DNA of 60,000 nt. It comes from Apostichopus japonicus. Lineage: Eukaryota > Echinodermata > Holothuroidea > Aspidochirotida > Stichopodidae. Under the pieces are notes generated by a model. It did not search any database. It was not told the DNA's origin and saw only the letters and a list, made by a program, of their open reading frames with translations. The stretch covers positions 22,777,376-22,837,375 of the forward strand of contig NC_092567.1 of assembly GCF_037975245.1 (NCBI RefSeq). Direction: 5' to 3'. The position numbers and the translations under genes were made by a program. Positions 46,301-56,348 of the stretch are shown in pieces. Position 1 is the stretch's first letter; the number at the start of each line of letters is the position of its first letter.

Positions 46301-49300
46301 AGAAACAAGACTTGAAATGTATCAGATTTTTTTTTTTGTTCAGTGTCAGAGCACTACTTTATCACTGTGCTAACAATATGAAATCTTTGATTTGATTTGA
46401 TTTATTTTGTTTTTTCACATGCAAATATACAATGTGAAAGGAAGTCTTCTATAAAGCATACAATAGCTTAACAATGTAGAAGACTCCCTGAAGAAAGAAA
46501 AGAGAAGAAAAATGAAGTACCAAATTAACGTTTCGACAATAAATCAATTATATGATATTTTAATTAATAATAATTTTTTAAATAATTTTTATTTATTTTT
46601 TTTAAATTTAAATTTTTTAAAAATTTTAATAATTTTTTGAAAATAAGAATTTTAATTAAATCTTTGAGAAAGTTTGTACATTTCTTTAAAACTATACTCT
46701 AAGATTTTAGGGAAAGTAGACTAGTGTTGCATCATAAACATACATTTTTTATATTTCAGCAACAGGAACATGGATGTGCCAGAGTTCCTTCTGATTATTA
46801 GTTGTGTTTGTTTGTTTACAAACCCTCCTCACTCCATTATGTATGCTACCACTAGTCTATCAAAACTGGTTGTGATTGATTTTTTGGGGGGCAATGGCTA
46901 CACCCTCTAAAAAATTTGTGTTTATTTTGAATCCTATCAATGCATGTTACAGTATACCACCCTAGGTTGGGGAAATTTTGAAATTTGTTTCTTTAAAATG
47001 ATCTACTCTTTAGCCAACTACTGCCAAGGCAGTACCGACAGAAGTTTTCGTTATTAATTCACAGTTCTACTTCATTATCAGTCCTGGAATGATGTGTGGT
47101 GCTGTGATGATTTTTTACTTGAGTCAATTTAATTATGAAAAAGTAAATAACCAAAAAAAGAAGGTTTTTTAAAGCGAGTGTCTTGTAGTATTTCTTAGTC
47201 TTGTCACTTGAAAAAGCACATTGGGATAAAGAACTACCTTGGTGATCATGGGCAGTGGCGGCGGAACCGGGGGGGCTTGGGGGGGCTCAGCCCCCCAAAT
47301 GAAAAAGTTGAGGGGGCAAATGCATGATAAGCCCCCCCAATATTTACCAAGGCTCCGAAACGTGCATCTGCCCATTTTTCAATGCACACTTGTCGATCTG
47401 TCCGATGCACACGTAAACTATATAGGTGTACTAATTTTAGTAAATGCTGGGGGACCCTCGGCCCGTCCCCTGGCTATAGACCACATTGTCACCCCAACCG
47501 CGTCTTCTTGTAATAAGCTAAACGCTACACTCATCAAAATTTGCGTTCACACTATGAGTACACACAAGGCGTGGAACATGGCTTTATGTTTAAACGCAAT
47601 CAATTATTAAACGAACAAAAACACAATATTAGCATGTCACCTATACTGTATAGGGTACATGCATTCATGACATGATGGCAGTGCTAGGTCATAGAAATTT
47701 GTTGGCAACTGCACATGGTTTTGGAATTACCCATTTGTTGACATTAAGAAATGCTTTCTGTTTTTTTCTTATGACATTTATTTAATTCATGGGCGTCGGA
47801 GCCGGTACGGGCAGGTCCGGTGAACGCCGGACCAATATTCATGACGCAAAAAAAAAAAAAAGTAGGACTAAAAATTGGAAAAAAAATCTCGGAGGTATAT
47901 GTTTCAATAATTTTCAATAATGATGACGGCAAGTAGGCTAAGTGTGACTACTCTGGCATGGCAGGGGTCTTGTTTTCAAGCTCGGGAAGTGCCATTTCCT
48001 GCAATCTGTCAGGCATATTTTCAAAATTTTCTCCATTACGCTACGCGCCAATCATGGTGGCGCGTAGCATTGTTTGACCTACCAAACTTCCCTCCGATAA
48101 TTGTTGGCGACACTCTGAACCGCCGTACCAATCAAAAATAGCTTCCGACGCCCTTGTCATTATTGCATTTAATTGCAAGTAGTAATTTACTACACTCAAA
48201 AACGTCTTTGCCAGTACACGTCGAGTAATAGATACTCTCTTAAAACACCATCGAATATACAAATTACAATGTTTTTACAGATTTTTACGTGCAATCTGAG
48301 AAATTGCAGGCTTGAGACCCATGTTTTAGGGCTAGGTATTCGCAGCATAAAACGCTCGGGAAGTGCCGTTTCCGGCCATCTGGGGGGTTTGAAAAACCCC
48401 AAATTTTCTTGTACGCTCCGCGCCAACCGATGGTGGCGCTCCGCTTAGATAGTCTCCACATATTAGCCCCCCCAATAATTTTTCCGTTCCGCCGCGCCTG
48501 ATCATGGGTTGCAACTCTGCATACTTTCGGTGGGGTAAAAGCCCCGCCTCCCCCGCCCTCCCCCCGCCCCCAAGACTAAAATCACAGGAACCCAAGCCCC
48601 CAATGGCAGACAGAATATTCCCCCCAAAAATCTTAAATTTAAAAGATTTAGGAAAGGTTTGCTGGTGAGGACAGTGTTGTAATATACATTATGGGAAACA
48701 CGAAGGATATCAGTTTATAAATATACCTTTCAGGATTCTTCAACACAAATGTGTTGTTTAATGAAAAGCTTTAGACCAAAAATAACGTTAATTTTCCTAC
48801 AATACACAACATTATTAATTGGGTTTAATGGACTACATAGTCAACACTAAATGTCTGGAGATAATTGCTTCAAAGTTGCGAGGTATTCTGCAATTACTTG
48901 GTTGATTGTATATCACACACAAATGCCAAGTGTGGTACTGCAAAGACCAGCGGAAGTTCTTGGTAGACTATCCTGTATGTTTCATGCACCCTTCAGTTTC
49001 AAAGAATTAATTCAAGAATTAATTTAAGTAAAATTATTAATTTATTTTAAATTTATAAAATTTAAATAAATTAAAAAGTTTAACATTTTGCATTTAAAAT
49101 TAATAAAATTTAAATTAATGAAAACTAATTTGAAGAATTATTAATTCAAAGAATTAGTGTCAATACCAGTTACCTTGAAGCCTCATTCCTAGGCACTTAA
49201 TCAGCAACTGTGAAAATTGTGTATCCTGCATTGTGATGGGTTTTAAATTAATTGATGGAAAATATTAAGATAATAGGTTTATATTCACCAGGCCTGGAAC

Positions 49301-52300
49301 CAGCAAATATTTACTCATTATTGAATCAATTTCTCACATTTCTGTACATGGACATCCAGGTTTTTGCTAATGTGTATGAAATGTAATTAACAATATGAAA
49401 ACCTGCATTTCACATATTTTGACAAAAATTTTATATATAAGTCATGTTAGCCTTTTTTCCCAAAATAATGAAGCTGTGCAGGATGCCTAATCTGGCACAG
49501 TCCTGAATTCACTTATTAGTATGACCATATATACTTGTGTTTTATTGCAACTATAACAATAACAAAGTTATTGCAAGAATAATATGGGGATATTTCTTTC
49601 ATTTTTTACATTTAGTGACATCTAGTTTTAATCGATAGTTTTATCTGCTTTCCGTTGCTGAGACCAAATCATGAAATTTATGAATGTGTGTCATTATTGG
49701 TACCCCATGATGAAAGGTTCTTCAGCAACACACCCACCCCATGATGAAAGGTCCTTCAGGCTTCAGCAATACAGGAAAATGGTCCTAATGTACTGTAATT
49801 GTAAAGTCAACTTTTTGTATTAACATTTAGGCCTCAAACAAATTTGTGTTATGTAACCTACCCTTTACCGAAATCCCAGATCTGGGTCAGATATAAGAAT
49901 CCAGATCTGGGCCAGATCTGCTCCAGATCTGGAATTTATATCTGGCCAGATAATAAATTGGGCAGATATAACTTGATATAAAATGAAGTTTTATATGGCT
50001 CATATAAAAAAATTTATCTGGTAAAAATTTATGGCACACATATCTGGGCCAGATAAAACTTGATCTGGATTGACTACATATCCAGTTACATCTGGCTTTA
50101 TATGGCGAGTTAAATATTTATCTGGATTGACTGTTTATCTGAATTGACGCTGAACTGCATAACATATTTGTACTACCTTAAATTAGGGAAATCCTATAGT
50201 GGATTAGTACATCACATCTAGCCTTAACTGGGCCTAACTAATGTATTGACTTTCTCTGTGCATTATTTTCATATCAATTACAGAGAGATAAAGAGAGTTC
50301 AAGCATTTTACTATTTGCACAAAGTGGAGATTATATACAGACGTTACCAATCAAAAGCAACACATTGGAGCAAGTTCATGGTTTGACTTTTCATGCAGAC
50401 ACTGGGCTTGAGAGGTATACCCTTTGGGCCACTGATGTTGGAAATGGTAGGCAAATGTTTAAAAATGAATTTACATGATTAAAGTAGAGTGCCATCAATC
50501 CAACCCGAAGAATACATTCAGGTTGATTATAATTTCAATAAATGTTTCAAATGTGAGAAAATGTTAGATTTTTCTCAAGTGAGGCTCCAAATATCCAATC
50601 AGATTGTTAAAGTCAAGCCACTGTTGAACTTTTAACATTTACTTTCCAGCTTTTAAGTTAAGCTTTGATATTTGATCAAATGCTAAGAATCTCAAGTCCT
50701 GACTATGTTAAGTTTTAACACCGAAAAGGGATATGCCCATGGCAGACATTGGGACAATAACATGTAAAAGAAAAGCATCTCACAAATGTTAGTTGAGAAC
50801 CCCATCTCACTATCTTGTCAAGGAATGGTTGTCAAGGAATCGTTGTTTTAGTATGGTTGTTTTAATTAATGGTATTTTGAATAGCTAAACGGTCCACAGA
50901 GAGCTGAGAGCGAGAACAGAAAGCCTGAAAATTATACATAGTGATTAATTAATTAGTATTTAAAGGTTTTCTTCAAAGAACCTAAAGAATTATGGCCATG
51001 AATGTGACTAGGAAGAAAGTTCCAGTTTTTGGCCAAGTATAGTGAACCAAGGCTAAGAGCAGGTAAGCCTATACAGGCAGGTAAAGATAGATTCTGTTTT
51101 GAATATAGGTACCATGAGATTATGTTAACACATTGAAACTGAAGGGAAAAAGTGATTAAAATAATTTGGAATATAATTTTACTATTGCTATACTAGTTTT
51201 CAAGATGATCAGCTTCTTAAATATGTAAATCTCTGTAATGCTCCATTTGTTTAGGAAAAAATTAATGACAACGTCAGCAGTGAAGTCCGAAAAAAAATTA
51301 ATTTTAAAAATCCATCTTTTCATAAGTTCTTATATTTCAACCAAAAACATGTTCTTTTCACTTCATGATATAAACTGCGCAGAGCACCCTTGGATGATAT
51401 TCAATACTGTCTTCTTTTGGCTAAGATCATGTGTAGTATCTGTTCCCTTCGGGAATGGTGATACACACCTGACGATGATCACACAGTCACAGTCCCGATG
51501 CAAGGGGACTGGGGCTGAGAGCGGATCAGTCGTTTGGTAGTTTGGTTTTTGTGCCCAGGTTCTTTCCTGGGTGACTTTTTCTTAAAAAGTATCTGTCTTT
51601 GAAACATTTGAAATGTTTAATAATGTCATTTGAGGTCATAAGTCTTGTTTTTTTGGGTTTCCATGTTGCACCTGAGCAACGAACTCCCTCATGGTCTGTG
51701 TATGTAAAACCTTTCCATTTATATTTCAGGACCTTTCGGATACACGGTCAAGCAGTACGATCTAAATGGAAGTCTTCTTAGAGTCCTTGGTACACCGGGT
51801 ACCGCGGGAAGTTCGCTGACTCCTCTGCAGTTTGGAAATGTGGCTGAAGTTGCGTTTGATAACAAGGGCCTGATGTATGTGGTAGATGGAGATGGGGGCT
51901 TGAACAACAGACTTGTGAAACTAAACTCAAGTAAGAGACAAAGAGAGGGAGTTATGTGTTACCAATGTCACATTTTTGAGGTTTGGGTGGTGGGTGGGAG
52001 GTATGGGGTGGAGGGTTGCCTGATGCAATTATTGCAGTTGCCTAGGTTCCCTTTCAACAGATTTCATTGGACTAAATAAAGCCAAGTCAGTGTGATCAAG
52101 TTTATGAATTATGGAATATGACCTTAAAGGTATGCTGCATTGGCCCCAAATATGCTAGATGTTCAAATATGGTCACCTTTGGCCAAATTTCTTAAACAGT
52201 TTTTATTACAACCATCGAGGAAATTTTCCTCACTGGGACATTCAGTCATCTTGTGTGTTCCTTAAAGCAGCATTTTGCGTTGGGTCGCTTTTTTCCACCT

Positions 52301-55300
52301 TTTTAACATGTGCATCGATTTTTTTAGATGTATCAATCATAAAACAGCAAACTAAGATACCATCCAAGTTTCACCCTGCCAAGAGCGTTAATTAGCGAGT
52401 AATTAACGATTTATGTCGATAACGAGTAAAAGTGTCCTCGAAAAAGTTTTCATATCTCCAAATCCACTAGTTTGAATTCCACCAATCAGTGAATAGTATG
52501 TTTATTCATGAGCATTTTGCGTTTGATCGCCGTTTTCTACATTTTTGACATGTCCATCGAGTTTTTTACATGCATCAAAATCACAAAACAGCAAATTAAG
52601 ATATTAGCCAAGTTTTTCCCTGCCAAAAACGTTAATTGGCGAGTATTCCACATACAAATTAATCGCATTCAGTTCCCAAACCCACTAGTTTGAATTCAAC
52701 CAATCAGAGATGCAGGTTTAGTTATGAGCCGTTGCTAAAAATAGATTCAAGACTTTGCCTTGGTACAACCAAGGAGTTGTTATGCAACTCCCTGGTACAA
52801 CTGCCATATAGACTGTACACAAATCAAGCGTGGTGTTATATTACGTATCTGTCAATGACGTTCGTAGTGTTTAAATATTCATATTATGGGCGAGGTTTAT
52901 TGGGTTCCCAACGGAAAATATCTTGGAGAACAACAAAGTTGAAAGTTGCAATTTTTTCGACTTTTATGCCACCATTTGAAGTAAAATATAAATAGATAAG
53001 CTAGTTATATATGTCGTTATGGCACAGTGGAGTCAGTGAGGTTGAGAAAAATCATAGAAAAGGACGCAAAATGCTGCTTTAAGAATGTCTGAGAACAATT
53101 TGGAGAGTTAAGACCTCCAGGAAAGTACTTTTTGAAAACTTCTAGCAATTATAGTGTGCTATAATTTGGGGCCTATACTGACTACCTTTAAAAATTTATA
53201 AATCGAAAATTACTTCCTAGCCGGCTGATCAAATACCACCGCATCAGTTTGACTGTATAGTTGTTGTAGTAAAAACTATGTACACAGAAAACCAATTTAT
53301 TTCTTCTTTTTTATTTAAATGGTCTTCTTTCAACCAGATTATAGCGAATTATGGAGCTTTGGACAGAATGGCACAGGACCACTGGACTTCAGGATTCCAC
53401 ATAGTGTTACAGTTTCACCAGCAACGGGACACATCTGGGTCGCAGATCGGATGAATAATCGGCTGAAAGTTTTCGATCCTATCGAACCAAAACTTGTGAA
53501 GAGTTGTCAGATGGATGGTGGACAACCTTACTCTGTTAGGTAAAGTGAACTTTGACCTGTTGTACATGCCGAGAAAATGTCCATTAGCTATAGGTTGCAT
53601 CCAAAAACCCGCTGTTTGTACTGAACGGCAGGTTTCTTCCAGTTGGTTAGCTGAGTGATCAATCCCTGCATCTTTTCGCACCTTAGTTGAGCTGCCTATT
53701 CGTCTATTATGCAACTCATCACACAGCTAGTAGCCAAATCACTATCAGATCAAGGCAGACATGGCAAGGTGTGAACAAATCAACTCTTCCAAACTCACCA
53801 GTCTGTTTGCAGGAGAGATAAAGTTTCAGTAATTTGGAGGTTAAGAGAGCTGAAAAATGCAACCTATGGTTAATGGACTGATTCTCATCATGTACGTTTG
53901 TTTCCTTTTACATGATAAGTATTGGTGTTTTCATAAGGAACTAACAAGATCATTATTACTAATATAACTGGTTGCTCATGAGAGGGCGGGGGGGGGGGGG
54001 GAGGGAGGGGAGTTTGGTTAAGGGCTGTCTTCATACAATGCAAAGCATTTCTTGTGAAATTTAAGTCTCCGGTCAGTTCGCATAAGGTTTGATTTTCTTA
54101 TAACACTGAGCTACTTTTGATGCAGACAGGTACAACAAATATAGGTGGAAGACAGGTTTAACTTAACCATCTCCAATGCGAATTCAATGTCGCATATTCC
54201 CCATGCATCATCAGTTCTTTAAAATGGAAAAAAGGATCTACTGTAGGTCAAATGGTGTGAGATGATCTTACTTTCTGTTTGATTTCTTGCTTACCCAGTC
54301 ATAAGGTCTCATTCTCTGTAAACACAGGCTGGGTGGTTACTGCCTATTATATTATTTTGTGTCACCCATGTGTCATACATATGTCATACTACATTCACAC
54401 ATGGCCTTCAGTTACACATTAGATGCTGATCTTATGTTACATAATGTAATATAATCTTATCTAATGTAATATAACATAATGTAATCTAATGTAATATAAT
54501 AAAATGTAATATAATCTAATATAATATAATGTGATCTACTGTAACATAATGTAATCTAATGTGATATAAAATGTAATATAATGTGATCTAATGTTTTATA
54601 ATGCAATATAATGTAATATAATATAATCTACTATAATGTTATCTAATGTAATATCATAAAATGTAAAACAATGTAATATAATCTAATGTAATATTTGATT
54701 TAATGTAATATAATGTGATCTACTGTAACATAATGTAATCTAATGTAATATAACAAAATGTAATATAATGTGATCTAATGTAATATAATGTAATATAATA
54801 TAATCATATATAGGCCTAATGTGATCTAATGTAATATAATATCATGTAATATCATCTAATGTAATATGTGATATAATGTAATATAATGTGATCTAATGTA
54901 ATATTATGTAATATAATGTGATCTGATGAAATATAATATGATGTGATCTAATGTAATATAATGTAATCTGCTGGAGTGACTAAGCTGTTGTCACAATATT
55001 TGTAACGTGTGAATAAAGGTTTCTTCCAAAGTCACAATTTAGGGAAGTACATCAATATTCCATTTGATACATCAATGTTCAATATGAATATTCATTTTTT
55101 TTTGTTTCAAGGTTCTCCAAAGATGGCTCTCATCTGATCGTTGCTCAGCTTCAGAACGACACCATCGCCTTCGTGTCCAGCCAGTTTGCGAACCAATCGA
55201 CGTGCAAGAAGCTGGGATCGGTCAAGCTCCCTCCGGGGTCGAAACCTCATCTCGTTGACGTGGATAAGTTTAACGGTGCTTTCTATGTGGGTAACATTGG

Positions 55301-55340
55301 TGATCCTCCAAGTTGCTTGCGCTTTATACCAAGTTATTAA
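40151..55340 (+). CDS. NHLRC3: NHL repeat-containing protein 3, complete, 5 exons
   Basis: A secreted or lysosomal six-bladed NHL beta-propeller protein of unknown biochemical role. Exons: 40151-40336, 50284-50446, 51730-51930, 53338-53539, 55112-55340. All introns are GT-AG and phases close, giving 981 nt and 326 residues (human is about 347). An N-terminal signal peptide (1-24, hydrophobic core LFILCHLILLHLV) precedes QEVKYKLDESWP. Family landmarks: FSVAVNQYTG, WATDVGNG, YTVKQYDLNG, VLGTPGTAG, VVDGDGGLNNRLVKL (~167-181), NGTGP, IPHSVTVSPATGHIWVADR, FSKDGSHLIVAQL and a conserved HLVDVDKFNGAFYV. Sequons are at Asn129, 194, 266 and 278. A second in-frame Met at 40088 would bury the signal peptide, so 40151 is preferred. 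It is divergent from PTGR3. Confidence 0.95.
40337..41430. other. NHLRC3 intron 1, proximal part
   Basis: No gene or defined element. A GGGTACCC-rich stretch lies at about 40818-40872. Confidence 0.5.
41435..42345 (+). pseudogene. Tigger/pogo-like transposase relic (C-terminal part)
   Basis: The frame from 41563 holds QPLDVAFMKPLSTVYTRAIE and QWLENHPGRNVTVFQVARLF, the segment after the catalytic DDE region in Tigger-type transposases. At about 41785-41800 the conserved run moves to another frame, where NRDIFQEHEFAAVHVTD is readable to a stop near 41875, so the copy carries a frameshift. The Ser/Lys-rich remainder to 42318 is the variable tail in an open but shifted frame. Upstream catalytic domain sequence is scrambled or missing. 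It lies in NHLRC3 intron 1 and is not functional as a transposase. Confidence 0.75.
42346..43958. other. Non-coding intronic sequence
   Basis: AT-rich, no gene or defined element seen. Minus-strand frames at 42457-42825 have no family resemblance. Confidence 0.5.
43959..44032 (-). repeat. tRNA-like sequence 1
   Basis: On the minus strand the A-box-like GTGGTCTGGTGGTAG and B box CTGGTTCAATCCCC are separated by tRNA-like distance. The anticodon-arm region contains GAACAAAAA and TTTTTGGAAC, an inverted pair. It is not a canonical tRNA gene (no normal anticodon loop or acceptor stem). Confidence 0.5.
44100..44280 (+). repeat. Short direct repeats
   Basis: GTCCGCGCAGATAGCTAGTC-type units (about 44124, 44171) and CTCACCTACC units (44211-44275) repeat irregularly. 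Confidence 0.6.
44351..44438 (-). repeat. tRNA-like sequence 2
   Basis: On the minus strand A box ATGGTGTAATGGGTAGC and B box GTGGGTTCAAGTCCTAGG, about 88 nt, with a long extra arm. It has the same orientation as the array that begins 50 bp further on but a different sequence. Confidence 0.5.
44485..46290 (-). repeat. 11-unit, 165-bp tandem array of tRNA-like Pol III cassettes
   Basis: Unit anchors (GATCAGAAAAGTAAAAGCC and variants) fall at 44485, 44650, 44815, 44980, 45145, 45310, 45475, 45640, 45805, 45975 and 46140: period 165 bp with one of 170. Each unit on the minus strand has A box TGGCGCAGTTGGTAGTGC, B box GGGGTTCAATTCCAGG about 45 nt later, and T-runs (CTTTTACTTTT) within 15 nt after it. 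An 88-nt core (first unit 44503-44590) is closed by CTCAAC and GTTGAG, which can pair like an acceptor stem. D-stem pairing is intact; the anticodon arm is irregular and varies between units. It lies in NHLRC3 intron 1, antisense to the gene. Confidence 0.9.
46291..47244. other. Non-coding, AT-rich
   Basis: An A/T-only palindrome-rich stretch occupies about 46556-46660. No gene or element ends found. Confidence 0.5.
47788..48156 (-). mobile_element. MITE (CAGGGGCGTCGGA ends), copy 2, nested
   Basis: Ends CATGGGCGTCGGA and TCCGACGCCCTTG. The interior matches 31327-31681 in inverse orientation, including the hairpin module (47975-48070) and the AAGTAGGACTAAAA block. Being nested, it is younger than the hAT-like element around it. 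Confidence 0.85.
48345..48455 (-). repeat. GCGCCACC-hairpin module, inverted copy in the hAT-like element
   Basis: Plus-strand blocks CTCGGGAAGTGCCGTTTCC, GGCCATCTGGGGGG, TTTTCTTGTACGCTCCGC and GCGCCAACCGATGGTGGCGC, then CCGCTTAGATAGTC. This is the same order as copies 1-3, read inversely. Confidence 0.85.
48509..49865. other. Non-coding, AT-rich intron
   Basis: Includes an A/T palindrome-rich patch at about 49005-49155 (TTAATTC, AATTTAAATTAAT). No gene or element ends found. Confidence 0.5.
49870..50165. repeat. ATCTGG/CCAGAT-rich cluster
   Basis: About 300 bp densely filled with CCAGATCTGG, ATCTGGGCCAGAT, TATCTGGCCAGAT and looser TATCTG/CAGATA variants in both orientations. It lies about 120-410 bp upstream of NHLRC3 exon 2. 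Confidence 0.8.
50284..50446 (+). CDS. NHLRC3: NHLRC3 exon 2
   Basis: Acceptor ATTACAG, donor ATG|GTAGGC. Encodes SSILLFAQSGDYIQT, EQVHGLTFH and RYTLWATDVGN (63-116). Confidence 0.9.
51414..51592 (+). mobile_element. U2-snRNA-headed SINE, copy 3
   Basis: The head retains TTTTGGCTAAGATCATG and then GTGTAGTATCTGTTC, near-identical to U2 snRNA through the branch-point-pairing GTAGTA. The body has GAGAGCGGATCAGTC and the tail CCTGGGTGACTTTTTC with TTAAAAAGTAT. CTGTCTT flanks both ends (51407-51413 and 51593-51599), a target-site duplication that marks a retroposed unit. It lies in NHLRC3 intron 2. Confidence 0.85.
51730..51930 (+). CDS. NHLRC3: NHLRC3 exon 3
   Basis: Acceptor ATTTCAG, donor CAA|GTAAGA. 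Encodes PFGYTVKQYDLNGS, VLGTPGTAGSSLTPLQFG and YVVDGDGGLNNRLVKLNS (118-183). Confidence 0.93.
52266..53078. mobile_element. 813-bp MITE with TTAA flanks
   Basis: Ends AGCAGCATTTTGCGT and ACGCAAAATGCTGCT are perfect 15-bp inverted repeats, each bordered by TTAA (52262-52265 and 53079-53082), as for piggyBac-type insertion. The interior has a ~240-bp tandem duplication (CATTTTGCGTT, AAAACAGCAAA-TAAGATA, CCCTGCCAA-A-CGTTAATT at about 52270 and 52508). It has no transposase and lies in NHLRC3 intron 3. Confidence 0.85.
53338..53539 (+). CDS. NHLRC3: NHLRC3 exon 4
   Basis: Acceptor CAACCAG, donor TTAG|GTAAAG. Encodes LWSFGQNGTGPLDF, IPHSVTVSPATG, IWVADRMNNRLKVFD and GGQPYSV (185-250). Confidence 0.93.
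53540..54425. other. NHLRC3 intron 4, proximal part
   Basis: No defined element. A poly(G) tract lies at about 53987-54001. Confidence 0.5.
54430..54970. repeat. AATGTAATATAATGTGATCT low-complexity satellite
   Basis: About 540 bp built from irregular TAATGTAATA, AATATAATG and GTGATCTAATG modules, with no fixed period longer than about 10-20 bp. It lies in NHLRC3 intron 4. Confidence 0.85.
55112..55340 (+). CDS. NHLRC3: NHLRC3 exon 5, terminal
   Basis: Acceptor GTTTCAAG after a T-rich tract. Encodes FSKDGSHLIVAQLQND, a cysteine-containing loop, HLVDVDKFNGAFYVGN and the terminal LRFIPSY before TAA (252-326). GC content is higher than in the surrounding DNA. Confidence 0.92.
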
Positions 55341-56310
55341 AGTTGTAATCTAAATTTTGGCAAACTAATGAAATATTTCTTTACAACTTGCAAGTTAAAA
55401 ATTTTGCGATCTATATTTGAATGAAGAGGAAATACTTATTAAGGAAGGATTGGTAGGACAAAGACCCAGAAAAACAAGGACACCAAAATGGAGTTTTTTA
55501 CTAGTTCTTTTAATTTCATTTCTTGTATTTCATATCTCCAAAGAGAAATGTATTTTTCTTAGATTACTCACTGTCTGCTCTGTTGTTTGTCATTGTCATC
55601 ACCGAGGGGCAGGGGGCCTCTTCTGAAATTTTGTGGCACTCAAAATTAACTGCAAACATATTTTTTCTCAAAAACATTAAATGGAAAGTTTAAGCATACT
55701 TTGCCCTGGCCTTCCTTATATTTTTGGTATGTGCTGACACTGATCTCCCAGGGGCCCCTCTAAGAAATTCTGGACCCCTCCTCCCCCCCCACGTTACCCT
55801 TACCAAATCAACAAGAGAACATGGTTTAGAATGTCTTATATGTAAAATTTTCATTTGTGCATGTATATATCACACTTCAAAGTATATATTTTTCCATAGA
55901 TAAGGTACAAAAAGGGCTTTTCTAAAGGTACAAAAAGGGTTTTTTTTCCCTTTATTTCGTAGAGAAAGCATTTTGTTACATTCACACTCGAATTTTAATG
56001 AAAAAAAAGATCTTTCTACCCTGACAAAAAACCATGTTTAATGTTAGAATTGAAATTGAAATAGCAAATAATTAAAAAACAGTGAAATAGATATTAATTA
56101 GAAATAGAACGTTTATTAAATACATTATAAGTAACTTTGTAAACCCGTACAAGTCCTGTTTTTGTTTTATTTCTAGACAAAGCATTTCACAAATTGTAAT
56201 ATATCTGATAGAGAAGAACATGGAAAATTAACATACCAATTTTTGACATAGTTGTTTTCTTTAAAGATATTGACAATGGAAATTGTGATACCACTGTCAC
56301 ACTGGCAGTA

Positions 56311-56348
<38 letters not shown>

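Larger units (their letters stand above)
47253..48500. mobile_element. 1.25-kb hAT-like element, with nested MITE
   Basis: Ends CAGTGGCGGCGGAAC and GTTCCGCCGCGCCTG match as inverted repeats at 13 of 15 positions. ATCATGGG flanks both sides exactly (47245-47252 and 48501-48508), an 8-bp hAT-type target duplication. GGGGGGCTCAGCCCCCC lies just inside the left end. The hairpin module is inverted at 48345-48455. A 369-bp MITE is inserted at 47788-48156. There is no transposase frame. Confidence 0.9.

Noticed and set aside
47239-47610. 123-codon plus-strand frame
   Set aside because: Begins in the G-rich left end of a hAT-like element and shows no protein similarity.
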